Notes under the pieces: generated by a model | What the model was told of the DNA's origin: nothing | The model's database searches: none | The model's input: only the letters and a program-made list of their open reading frames with translations | Shown: piece after piece, positions 1-6,319 of the stretch | Position numbering within the stretch: the stretch's first letter is position 1 | Layout of the letters: each line of letters opens with the position of its first letter | Translations under genes and position numbers: made by a program | Source: Lachnospiraceae bacterium | GTDB taxonomy: Bacteria > Bacillota_A > Clostridia > Lachnospirales > Lachnospiraceae | NCBI GenBank assembly: GCA_017542725.1 | Contig: JAFXWR010000282.1 | Coordinates: 1 to 6,389 of the forward strand | DNA length: 6,389 bases | Reading direction: 5' to 3'

Positions 1-3
1 ACT

Positions 4-52
4 CATATAAATAATATAGCAAAAAATGAAAAATTATGCTATACTTTATATG
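4..52. repeat. Imperfect inverted repeat over the promoter of the first gene
   Basis: Two nested pairs of 7-base arms face each other. CATATAA (4-10) pairs with TTATATG (46-52), and TATAGCA (15-21) pairs with TGCTATA (37-43). The two pairs are separated by 4 bases on the left and 2 on the right, and the centre is 15 bases long. The right arm covers the likely -10 element. It could be an operator dyad or a hairpin in a transcript entering from the left. There is no T-run, so it is not an intrinsic terminator. In such AT-rich DNA part of the match may be chance. Confidence 0.4.
37..45 (+). promoter_or_regulatory. Probable extended -10 promoter of the small anchored-protein gene
   Basis: TGC followed by TATACT (40-45) fits an extended -10 element (TGn plus a 5-of-6 match to TATAAT). 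The hexamer 17 bases upstream, TAGCAA (17-22), is a poor -35, which extended -10 promoters tolerate. Transcription would begin near 52 and leave a leader of about 28 bases before the ATG at 80. This is a motif call only. Confidence 0.45.
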
Positions 53-66
53 CAAAAAAAATATAT

Positions 67-73
67 GGAGGTG
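67..73 (+). promoter_or_regulatory. Ribosome binding site that fixes the start at 80
   Basis: GGAGGTG lies 6 bases before the ATG at 80, which is near-ideal spacing. An in-frame ATG at 26 has no Shine-Dalgarno sequence and lies upstream of the likely -10, so it would not be on the transcript. This decides the start. Confidence 0.8.
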
Positions 74-79
74 TATACT

Positions 80-529
80 ATGGGAAAAGGTAAAGGTCTA
101 ACATTTACATTGTTTGCAGTGCTTGGAGCATTGACTGGATATGCTAGTTATATGGCTAGTAAAGACGAGTTTTCAGACGAAACAAAAAATAAGTATGATA
201 ATTTTTTAAATAAAGCTAAAAATGTAGGCACAGATATACAAAGAACTTATACTTCAATAGGCGATAAAAACGAATTCACTAATAATACTAAAAATCTTTC
301 TGAAAGTGCTAAAAAATTGGCAAGTAAGGCTGGTGATTTAGTTATGAGTGCTACAGTCGACATGTATAATCACGCTAAATCACAGGTTGCAGAAACTATA
401 GAAAATGCAAGAAATGATTTTTATGCTCAAGAAACTATAAGTAAAAGTAGCAAAACCACTCCAAAGAAAGCAAGCGTCAAGAAAACTGTTAAGTCTAAAA
501 AGAAAACAGTTAAGACAAAAAAGAAATAA
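80..529 (+). CDS. Small membrane-anchored protein with lysine-rich tail, YtxH-like
   Basis: The predicted protein has 149 residues and no assigned function. After MGKGKG comes one hydrophobic segment (about residues 7-26, rich in Leu, Ala, Gly and Thr), which looks like a membrane anchor rather than a cleaved signal. Residues about 27-120 are polar, charged and probably helical, with many Lys, Asp, Asn and Ser. The last 25 or so residues are dominated by lysine and contain KKTVK twice. An N-terminal Gly-rich hydrophobic anchor followed by an amphipathic helical body resembles the YtxH family of small Bacillota proteins, some of which are stress-linked; this is a resemblance in layout, not a proven membership. 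The cationic tail could contact nucleic acid, acidic lipid or wall polymer, which is inference. The gene stands alone with its own promoter and runs convergently toward thrS. The start at 80 was chosen on its strong ribosome binding site. Confidence 0.8.
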   Translation: MGKGKGLTFTLFAVLGALTGYASYMASKDEFSDETKNKYDNFLNKAKNVGTDIQRTYTSIGDKNEFTNNTKNLSESAKKLASKAGDLVMSATVDMYNHAKSQVAETIENARNDFYAQETISKSSKTTPKKASVKKTVKSKKKTVKTKKK

Positions 530-533
530 TTTC

Positions 534-573
534 AAATAAAAAAGTTGGACATATGTCCAACTTTATTTTTTTT
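534..573. terminator. Bidirectional intrinsic terminator between the anchored-protein gene and thrS
   Basis: A perfect 24-base palindrome (541-564, arms AAAGTTGGACAT and ATGTCCAACTTT) folds into a 10-bp stem with an ATAT loop. On the + strand it is followed by A and eight T (566-573). On the - strand it is followed by a run of T from 543 to 538, then ATTT. It can therefore end transcription from both converging genes. The thrS stop codon (565-563) overlaps the edge of the stem by two bases. Confidence 0.9.
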
Positions 574-2362
574 GCTCTACTTCAACTTTCCTTATTTCTT
601 TATTGTCAATTTCCTTCTTAATCATTGAAATAAAGTCAGAAACTGTACTTGCACCTTCATCGCCTTTAAATCTACTTCTAACTGAAACTTTATTCTCTTC
701 CGCTTCTTTTGGTCCAACTACGAGCATATATGGTATCTTATGAGTTTGCGCCTCTCTTATCTTATAACCCATCTTTTCTGCTCTATCATCAAGATGAACT
801 CTTATGCCTGCTTTTTCTATCTCATCTTTTACTTTGATAGCATAATCAAGAGTCTTATCTGATACTGGTATAACTTCTACTTGAGTAGGACTAAGCCAAG
901 TTGGGAATGCTCCAGCGAAATGCTCTATAAGAATTCCCATAAATCTTTCTATTGATCCAAAGCAAACTCTATGAATCATAATAGGTTGATGTTTCTCTCC
1001 ATCAGCTCCTATGTATTCAAGGTTAAATCTTTGTGGCAACTGAATATCAAGTTGGATAGTTCCACATTGCCAAGTTCTTCCTATGCAATCTCTTAAATGG
1101 AAATCAATCTTAGGACCATAGAAAGCACCATCGCCTTCATTGATTATATATTTCATTCCATTGTTCTTCAGTGCATTTGCAAGTCCCTCTTCTGCTCTAT
1201 CCCACTCTTCATCTGTTCCCATACGATCTTCAGGTCTTGTAGATAATTCTACAAAGTAATCAAACTGGAACATTTTGTATATCTCGTCAATAATCTTAAT
1301 TATACGAGTAACTTCTTCTTCAATTTGTTCTTGAGTAATATATATATGTGCATCATCTTGAGTAAAACATCTTACTCTCATAAGACCGTGAAGTTCACCA
1401 GATTTTTCATGTCTATGAACTATACCTGGTTCTGCGAATCTCTTTGGAAGGTCTCTATAACTTCTTGGCTCGTTAATATATACAAGGATAGACCCTGGAC
1501 AATTCATAGGCTTCAAACAAAAATCAACATCATCAATGCTTGAACTATACATGTTTGCACCATAGTGCTCCCAATGCCCAGATGTAATCCATAATTCTTT
1601 ATTTAACATAATTGGAGTCATAATTTCTTCATAGCCATTTGCACGATGAATTTTTCTCCAGAAGTTAAGAAGTTCATTTCTGATTATCATACCATTTGGA
1701 AGGAAAAATGGGAAACCTGGTCCGTAATCACTTAACATAAATATACCAAGTTCTTTGCCAATCTTTCTATGATCTCTCTTTTTTGCTTCTTCCATCATAG
1801 TGATATATGCATCCAATTCTTCTTTCTTAAAGAATGCAGTTGCATAAATTCTTGTGAGCATCTTATTCTTTTCACTTCCTCGCCAATATGCACCAGCAAT
1901 ATTCATAAGTTTAAAATGCTTAAAATCTGAAGTGTGCAAAAGATGTGATCCACCGCAGAGATCAATGAAGTCATTTTGTTTTGCAAAATATACCTTCTCA
2001 TTTTCAGGCAAATCTTCTACAAGTTCAACTTTGTAATCTTCATTCCTATCTTTAAAAAACTTTATTGCTTTCTCTCTATCCATGGTATATCTCTCCATGG
2101 TTGCGTTTTCTTTTATAATTTTTTTCATTTCCTCTTCAATTCTTGGGAAATCTTCGTCTGATATTTTTTCGTCTCCAAAATCAATATCATAATAAAAGCC
2201 ATTATCAATAAATGGTCCTATGGCGAGTTTTGCATTTGGATAAAGTCTCTTTACCGCAGCTGCCATTACATGGCTTCCAGTATGCCTTAAAGTCTCAAGT
2301 GCATGAATATCACTTTGATCATAATCTTTTGTACTACCATCTTTTTCAATAATTCTAATCAT
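563..2362 (-). CDS. thrS: Threonine--tRNA ligase lacking the N-terminal TGS domain
   Basis: This 599-residue class II synthetase attaches threonine to tRNA-Thr in the cytoplasm. The N-terminal editing domain (about 20-200) keeps its hallmark residues: HxxxH at H27/H31 and CxxxH at C136/H140. These normally hydrolyse Ser-tRNA-Thr. The catalytic core (about 200-490) has motif 1 around P250, motif 2 with the R317-H-E pattern followed by LHGLMRVR, and motif 3 GSIER at 469-473. The three zinc ligands match C288, H339 and H464. The anticodon-binding domain spans about 493-590. Most bacterial ThrRS are about 640 residues and begin with a TGS domain of roughly 60 residues. Here only about 20 residues precede the editing domain. 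An in-frame TAA lies shortly upstream and the DNA there codes for EcfT, so the lack is not a start-site error. The gene sits 10 bases after ecfT with a good Shine-Dalgarno sequence and ends at the shared terminator. No T-box leader is visible. Confidence 0.97.
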   Translation of the reverse strand: MIRIIEKDGSTKDYDQSDIHALETLRHTGSHVMAAAVKRLYPNAKLAIGPFIDNGFYYDIDFGDEKISDEDFPRIEEEMKKIIKENATMERYTMDREKAIKFFKDRNEDYKVELVEDLPENEKVYFAKQNDFIDLCGGSHLLHTSDFKHFKLMNIAGAYWRGSEKNKMLTRIYATAFFKKEELDAYITMMEEAKKRDHRKIGKELGIFMLSDYGPGFPFFLPNGMIIRNELLNFWRKIHRANGYEEIMTPIMLNKELWITSGHWEHYGANMYSSSIDDVDFCLKPMNCPGSILVYINEPRSYRDLPKRFAEPGIVHRHEKSGELHGLMRVRCFTQDDAHIYITQEQIEEEVTRIIKIIDEIYKMFQFDYFVELSTRPEDRMGTDEEWDRAEEGLANALKNNGMKYIINEGDGAFYGPKIDFHLRDCIGRTWQCGTIQLDIQLPQRFNLEYIGADGEKHQPIMIHRVCFGSIERFMGILIEHFAGAFPTWLSPTQVEVIPVSDKTLDYAIKVKDEIEKAGIRVHLDDRAEKMGYKIREAQTHKIPYMLVVGPKEAEENKVSVRSRFKGDEGASTVSDFISMIKKEIDNKEIRKVEVEQKK

Positions 2363-2367
2363 ACTTA

Positions 2368-2374
2368 CCTCTCT
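2368..2374 (-). promoter_or_regulatory. Ribosome binding site of thrS, overlapping the ecfT stop codon
   Basis: AGAGAGG lies 5 bases before the thrS ATG. The TAG stop of ecfT (2375-2373) shares two bases with it. Ribosomes finishing ecfT would therefore stop directly on the thrS initiation site, which suggests translational coupling. Confidence 0.75.
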
Positions 2375-3191
2375 AAAATAACCTTATATCAATTTTAATA
2401 TATCTTGTCATAAATATCAATATAATAAATAATAATAATACCCCATATCCAATATAATCAGCTCTCTTATAGGTCAAAGGTCTCAATTTTGTGCGTTTTG
2501 TGCTACTAGAATAGCACCTTGACTCCATTGCGTATGCCAGGTCATTTGCCCTTCTAAACGATGATACAAATAGCGGAACAAGTAATGGAACAAGTGATTT
2601 TGCCTTTTCTATAAGATTTCCTTTGTCAAAATCTGCCCCTCGTGACATTTGAGCCTTCATAATCTTATCAACTTCTTCTATAAGAATTGGAATAAATCTT
2701 AAAGCAATAGACATCATGAGTGCAATTTCAGCAACCGGTACATTAAATATGTTCAAAAATGACAATCCTTTTTCTAATCCATCTGTAAGTTTACTTGGAG
2801 TAGTTGTTAATGTCAATATAGAAGAACCAATAACAAGATACACTAATCTTATAGCCATCTTAACTGCGATTATTAGTCCTTCTTTTGAAACGCCAAGAGG
2901 TCCTAGTTCAAATATTTTTTCACCTGGTGTTAAAAATAGGTTAAAAAATATAGATATAAAAAGTAGTAGCAAAAGAGATTTTAAACCTTTAATTATAAAT
3001 CCAAAAGGCACTTTGCATAACACAATAATAGTAACTAAAAATATAGTTGCAAAGATATAAGCATATATGTTTGTAGATATGAATAGCGAAATCAAAAAAA
3101 TCAGAGTAGCTACAAGTTTTACTCTTGGGTCAAGCGAATGTATCACGCTATCTTTTTTGTAATATTGTCCGAGTGTTATATCTTTAATCAT
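2373..3191 (-). CDS. ecfT: ECF transporter transmembrane T-component (EcfT)
   Basis: This 272-residue integral membrane protein is the scaffold that couples ATP hydrolysis by EcfA1/EcfA2 to movement of a substrate-binding S-component in the cytoplasmic membrane. The family motif HSLDPRVKL is at residues 18-26. Hydrophobic segments lie at about 27-58, 63-88, 104-130, 150-172 (with a charged break) and 246-262. The two conserved Ala-Arg-Gly-type coupling motifs, which contact the ATPases, appear as SRG (183-185) and SRC (224-226). The Cys in place of Gly in the second is a common variant. The length fits the family. The start overlaps the end of ecfA2 by 8 bases and has no evident Shine-Dalgarno sequence, so it is probably translated by coupling. 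It ends on the thrS ribosome binding site. No S-component is encoded nearby, as expected for a shared group II module. Confidence 0.95.
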   Translation of the reverse strand: MIKDITLGQYYKKDSVIHSLDPRVKLVATLIFLISLFISTNIYAYIFATIFLVTIIVLCKVPFGFIIKGLKSLLLLLFISIFFNLFLTPGEKIFELGPLGVSKEGLIIAVKMAIRLVYLVIGSSILTLTTTPSKLTDGLEKGLSFLNIFNVPVAEIALMMSIALRFIPILIEEVDKIMKAQMSRGADFDKGNLIEKAKSLVPLLVPLFVSSFRRANDLAYAMESRCYSSSTKRTKLRPLTYKRADYIGYGVLLLFIILIFMTRYIKIDIRLF

Positions 3192-4029
3192 GGTATTTTT
3201 TTAATGCTTCAAATATATCATTGAACTTTAAATTAGAATTGTCAATTTTATAACCTTTTTCAAAAAGTCTATAATATATCTCAACTGCATAAGGTAATTC
3301 TAAATTCGCTTTCTTCATGATTTCTTTATCCGATAAAACTTCTGAAGTCATTCCAAATTTTACAACTTTGCCCTCATTTAATACGATAACTTTATTTGCA
3401 TATTCTATTACATCATCCAAATTATGAGTAATGTATATAATCGTAGTCCCATATTTTTCATTAAGCACTTTAACAAAATCATAAAAGTGCTCTTTTGACA
3501 TAGGGTCAAGACCAGCATCTGGTTCATCAAAAATCATAATATCAGGTTGCATAACAAATACTCCAGCAAATGCAACCTTCCTTTTTTCTCCTCCAGATAA
3601 ATTAAATGGTGTCTCTTCTTTCAAATGCTCTATACCGAGCATTTTTAGAATCTCAAGGGATTTATTATAAGCCTCTTCCTTTGAAAGTCCCTTTTTAATT
3701 GCACCAAATGCAACATCTTCAATGACAGTTTCAGAAAATAATTGATATTCAGGATATTGAAATACTATACCGCAGTGAAATCTCAAATCAGTAAGATTAA
3801 AATCTTTATCATATATGCTCTTACCTCTAAATAAAATATCACCACTATCTGCTTTATATAATCCATTAAGATGGCTTATAAGAGTACTCTTTCCACTTCC
3901 AGACTCTCCTATTAATGCCACAAAATCTTTTTCTTTTATATCAAAAGAAACTCCATCTAAAGCAAATTTAGACGCAGTATCGTATTTGTCATATTTATAT
4001 TTGATATTTTTTACTTCAAGTATTGACAT
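3184..4029 (-). CDS. ecfA2: ECF transporter ATP-binding protein EcfA2
   Basis: This 281-residue ABC ATPase pairs with EcfA1 under EcfT to power uptake of vitamins or metal ions. Visible motifs are Walker A GESGSGKST (41-49), Q-loop Q91 in FQYPEYQLF, signature LSGGE (144-148), Walker B IMIFDEP (164-170), D-loop GLDP (173-176) and H-loop H202. The FQYPEYQLF stretch and the AGLDP D-loop are typical of EcfA2 rather than EcfA1. One mild oddity is Asp where most homologues have Thr, giving DEPDAGLDP. The C-terminal region (about 235-281) matches the extra segment of ECF ATPases. The start lies inside the end of ecfA1 with a 19-base overlap and only a weak Shine-Dalgarno sequence. Synthesis is therefore likely coupled to ecfA1, which would help give equal amounts of both subunits. 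Confidence 0.95.
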   Translation of the reverse strand: MSILEVKNIKYKYDKYDTASKFALDGVSFDIKEKDFVALIGESGSGKSTLISHLNGLYKADSGDILFRGKSIYDKDFNLTDLRFHCGIVFQYPEYQLFSETVIEDVAFGAIKKGLSKEEAYNKSLEILKMLGIEHLKEETPFNLSGGEKRKVAFAGVFVMQPDIMIFDEPDAGLDPMSKEHFYDFVKVLNEKYGTTIIYITHNLDDVIEYANKVIVLNEGKVVKFGMTSEVLSDKEIMKKANLELPYAVEIYYRLFEKGYKIDNSNLKFNDIFEALKKYHD

Positions 4030-4853
4030 AATTCATCTATTGTGAATTCATTTCCTATAAGATTCTTCCCACATTCTTTTAGACTAGTAGCAAGTTTTGG
4101 TATATAAGGTAATACAATACCCGCTTTTTCCAACTTATCTTTTTGTAAAATAATATTTCTTGGTGTATCATCTGCTATAATCTTTCCTTCATTAAATATT
4201 AAAACTCTATCAGCATATGATATCTCTTCAACAAAATGTGAAATTAATATTACAGTAATGTTTTCATCTTTATTGAGTCTCTTTACTTTATCAAGCAAAT
4301 CTTTTCTACCATTTTTATCTATCATACTAGTCGGTTCATCAAGAACAATAATTTTTGATTTCATGGCAATTATGCCTGCGATAGAAACTTTTTGTTTTTG
4401 ACCGCCTGATAGTTTGGATGTCATGGAATATCTTAAATCCTTTATTCCAAGACTATCTAAAGCTTCATCTATTCTCTTATCCATAGTTATAGAATCTATC
4501 CCAAGATTTTCCATCCCAAAAGCTATATCTTCTTCAACTATGCTAGCGACAATTTGATTGTCAGGATTTTGAAATGCCATGCCAATATTTTTTCTGATGT
4601 CAATAGTTTTAGTTTCATCCTTAGTATTCATACCATTTACTATCACATCTCCTTCAGTGGGTAAAATTAAAGCATTTAGGCACTTTGCAAATGTTGATTT
4701 TCCACTGCCATTTCTACCTAGAATACAAACAAATTCTCCTTCATTTATAGAAAGAGATATGTCGTCTATTGCTCTTTTCTTTGATGTAATATTCCCATCA
4801 GCGTTCAACACATCAAAATCAACTATTAAGTTGTTAATTTTTATATTCTGCAT
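4011..4853 (-). CDS. ecfA1: ECF transporter ATP-binding protein EcfA1
   Basis: This 280-residue ABC ATPase is the partner of EcfA2 in the ECF energizing complex. Visible motifs are Walker A GRNGSGKST (46-54), Q-loop Q95 in FQNPDNQIV, signature LSGGQ (148-152), Walker B IIVLDEP (168-174), D-loop region TSMID (175-179) and H-loop H206. FQNPDNQ and the SM(I/L)D D-loop are typical of EcfA1. Homologues usually have Pro after SMLD; here it is Lys. Position as first of the A1-A2-T trio also fits. The ATG has no Shine-Dalgarno sequence at normal spacing. A GC-rich palindrome ends 8 bases upstream of it, with the preceding wall-binding gene 73 bases away. No other in-frame ATG occurs before residue 75, after Walker A, so this start is well supported despite the missing ribosome binding site. 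Confidence 0.95.
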   Translation of the reverse strand: MQNIKINNLIVDFDVLNADGNITSKKRAIDDISLSINEGEFVCILGRNGSGKSTFAKCLNALILPTEGDVIVNGMNTKDETKTIDIRKNIGMAFQNPDNQIVASIVEEDIAFGMENLGIDSITMDKRIDEALDSLGIKDLRYSMTSKLSGGQKQKVSIAGIIAMKSKIIVLDEPTSMIDKNGRKDLLDKVKRLNKDENITVILISHFVEEISYADRVLIFNEGKIIADDTPRNIILQKDKLEKAGIVLPYIPKLATSLKECGKNLIGNEFTIDELCQYLK

Positions 4854-4861
4854 ATAATACT

Positions 4862-4890
4862 TGTAGGGGCGGATAATATCCGCCCCTACA
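4862..4890. repeat. GC-rich perfect palindrome before ecfA1
   Basis: Arms of 14 bases, TGTAGGGGCGGATA (4862-4875) and TATCCGCCCCTACA (4877-4890), are exact reverse complements around a single A. About 55% of the bases are G or C, in very AT-rich surroundings. Neither side is followed by a T-run, so it is not a standard terminator. Sequences opening with TGTAGGGGCG and closing with CGCCCCTACA are, from memory, a recurrent class of dispersed palindromic repeats in many bacterial genomes. I therefore suspect a small mobile or REP-like element. In RNA it would form a stable hairpin just before the ecfA1 start. Confidence 0.85.
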
Positions 4891-4926
4891 TATAAAATAA
4901 AATATTAAATTAAAATCAAAATCATA

Positions 4927-6240
4927 TTATCCTTGAATCCATCTTCCATCGCTACCAATATTGAATCCATTTATAGTGGTACTTGTAGCCATAAATCCAT
5001 ATAGACCTTGCGTAGTCCCTTTTGGATAAAAATAGTAATAGGCAATATTGCCATTTGAATCAGCTATCTGTTTCCAACCTGTTACCATGACGCCATTTTC
5101 ATCAAAGTAGAAATATCTATTCTCGTACTTAACCCAAGAATTCATAAGCATAGCACCATAGTTGTCGCCAGATGTAACATCAAAATAATAATAAGTGTCA
5201 TTTATATTCACCCAGCCAGTAATCATAGTTCCGTCAGAGCCAAGATAATAAGTTCTATTATTGATGTTTTGGAGACCAACTCTCATCTCTCCTCTTTCAT
5301 CAAGATAGTACCAATTGTTTTGCCATTGAACCCATCCATTTCTAACCATCTGTCCATCTGGTCTATAAAAATACCACGAATTATTTAACTGAATCCAACC
5401 AACATTTGTAGCACCAGAACTAATAGCTCCAGCACCGCCGCCCCTTGCTATCATTGATATGATGCTTGCATCTACATATATACCACCAGACTCAACATAC
5501 TCCGAATTTTTACCATAAGCACCTTGTGCATCAGTTCCAGCAACTGTTCTTACTTTAAACATATAGTCGCCTTCTTTATTGAAGTAACTAGCAAAATTAT
5601 AACTATTACCACGATACCTATCGACTCTTGCGACAACTGACGAACCTCTATATAAAACTATATCATAACATCCCGAATCTGATATATTTGGCGAATCCCA
5701 TCTTGCAGTTCCTCTTTCATCTTCCCAATAAGCACTCTCTGGTGGGTTAAAAGTTCCCTTAAGTCCTTGAAGTGCAAATACAACTTTTAAGTTTGAATTT
5801 GAAAGTCTTGACGCAGAAATAAATGTGCCTTTAGAAATATAACAAGTAGAACTTGAATATGAACTTAAAAATCTATAGTAATAATCGTTATTTCCACTAT
5901 AGTTTGAAGTGTCATAATCTTTTGTGACAAGATACACAACAACCTTTGGCATACCGCCAATATCAAACTCTCTGTCACCTTGTGAATACCACTCACAAGA
6001 CTCTATCTCATACTTTGCTGTCTCATTGATATACACCATATCAGTAGTATTACCTTCATTGTTGTATGTAATTTCTGGCAAACCTTCTGAACTTATTGAT
6101 TCATAATCCAATTCAAAATTAGTCCTTATACTGATAGAAGTGATATCTTTATAAATTACACTCGCACTAACTATCATCGTTGCACACAATACTGCAACTA
6201 TCGAAAATAAGCTAGCAATTATCTTTTTATTTAGCTTCAT
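4927..6240 (-). CDS. Secreted cell wall-binding repeat protein
   Basis: The 437-residue product has a Sec signal peptide: KLNKK, a hydrophobic core at about 8-24 and a likely cut after VSA at 26. Residues about 27-160 form a region rich in Tyr, Ser and Thr, probably beta-structured, that I cannot name. Residues about 164-258 contain GTARWDSP and later YNF...EGDYMFKVRTVAG, which resembles fibronectin type III-like modules in Lachnospiraceae wall proteins. A Gly/Ala/Ser linker leads to six wall-binding repeats (281-437) of the GW-x-YY-x-DG type, related to choline- or glucan-binding repeats. No enzyme motif is visible, so it is probably a surface adhesin or structural protein; the ligand is unknown. 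Three cysteines (82, 133, 191) lie in the exported part. Two adjacent ATGs exist; the second (6240) is used here because its spacing from AAAGGAG is 6 bases rather than 3. A strong promoter precedes it, and read-through into ecfA1 is possible. Confidence 0.85.
   Translation of the reverse strand: MKLNKKIIASLFSIVAVLCATMIVSASVIYKDITSISIRTNFELDYESISSEGLPEITYNNEGNTTDMVYINETAKYEIESCEWYSQGDREFDIGGMPKVVVYLVTKDYDTSNYSGNNDYYYRFLSSYSSSTCYISKGTFISASRLSNSNLKVVFALQGLKGTFNPPESAYWEDERGTARWDSPNISDSGCYDIVLYRGSSVVARVDRYRGNSYNFASYFNKEGDYMFKVRTVAGTDAQGAYGKNSEYVESGGIYVDASIISMIARGGGAGAISSGATNVGWIQLNNSWYFYRPDGQMVRNGWVQWQNNWYYLDERGEMRVGLQNINNRTYYLGSDGTMITGWVNINDTYYYFDVTSGDNYGAMLMNSWVKYENRYFYFDENGVMVTGWKQIADSNGNIAYYYFYPKGTTQGLYGFMATSTTINGFNIGSDGRWIQG
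4930..5400 (-). repeat. Array of six wall-binding repeats in the coding sequence
   Basis: Six units of roughly 20 residues make up the C-terminus of the secreted protein (residues 281-301, 302-321, 322-341, 342-367, 368-387 and 388-437). The common pattern is GW, a short polar stretch, W/Y-YY or YFY, then DG/NG and M-V/I-T. Units four and six carry insertions (TSGDNYGA; DSNGNIA and a longer tail). The DNA units have diverged well beyond exact repeats, which suggests an old array rather than recent expansion. Confidence 0.85.
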
Positions 6241-6246
6241 CATTAA

Positions 6247-6253
6247 CTCCTTT
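6247..6253 (-). promoter_or_regulatory. Ribosome binding site of the wall-binding protein
   Basis: AAAGGAG is followed by TTA, ATG, ATG. Spacing is 3 bases to the first ATG and 6 to the second, so the second is favoured. The two choices differ by one residue. Confidence 0.8.
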
Positions 6254-6261
6254 CAAAAGTC

Positions 6262-6285
6262 TCAAATAAAAAAGCAATAAGACAT
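6262..6285 (-). other. Possible seven-codon leader peptide
   Basis: A G-run (6293-6288) preceded by AA could act as a Shine-Dalgarno sequence for an ATG at 6285. It would encode MSYCFFI and stop at TGA (6264-6262), upstream of the real gene. The reading frame lies over the leader hairpin and its T-run. The spacing is short and such a small frame can occur by chance, so this is tentative. Confidence 0.15.
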
Positions 6286-6288
6286 TGC
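6268..6288 (-). terminator. Attenuator-like hairpin in the 5' leader of the wall-binding gene
   Basis: GCAAT (6288-6284) pairs with ATTGC (6278-6274) around a GTCTT loop, and six T follow (6273-6268). The preceding G-run could extend the stem by G-U pairs with the T-run. It lies between the promoter and the start codon, so it resembles a weak intrinsic terminator in a leader. A 5-bp stem is short, so efficiency may be low. Confidence 0.35.
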
Positions 6289-6319
6289 CCCCCTTATCGA
6301 TTAATTATATATATACATA

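Noticed and set aside
26..79. Upstream in-frame ATG that would add 18 residues to the first gene
   Set aside because: It has no ribosome binding site and lies upstream of the likely -10 element, while the ATG at 80 has GGAGGTG at ideal spacing.
2716..3060. 114-codon open frame on the + strand
   Set aside because: It lies wholly antisense to ecfT, whose protein has clear family motifs. The other short + strand frames inside thrS, ecfA1, ecfA2 and the wall-binding gene are rejected for the same reason.
2373..4853. A complete dedicated vitamin or metal importer
   Set aside because: No S-component gene or substrate-linked riboswitch is visible, so the substrate cannot be assigned; this is only the shared energizing module.
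4862..4890. Palindrome as an intrinsic terminator of the wall-binding gene
   Set aside because: The bases after the hairpin on either strand contain no T-run, so it lacks the second half of the signal. Partial termination cannot be ruled out.
4891..4919. Possible ecfA1 promoter, TTGATT then TTTATA with 17-base spacing on the - strand
   Set aside because: The -10 matches the consensus at only three of six positions, and such matches are expected by chance in a run that is almost all A and T.
6181..6186. Cys in the signal peptide of the wall-binding protein as a lipoprotein site
   Set aside because: The residue before Cys19 is Leu rather than Gly, Ala or Ala-like, and the hydrophobic core continues past it; a normal signal peptidase cut after VSA fits better.
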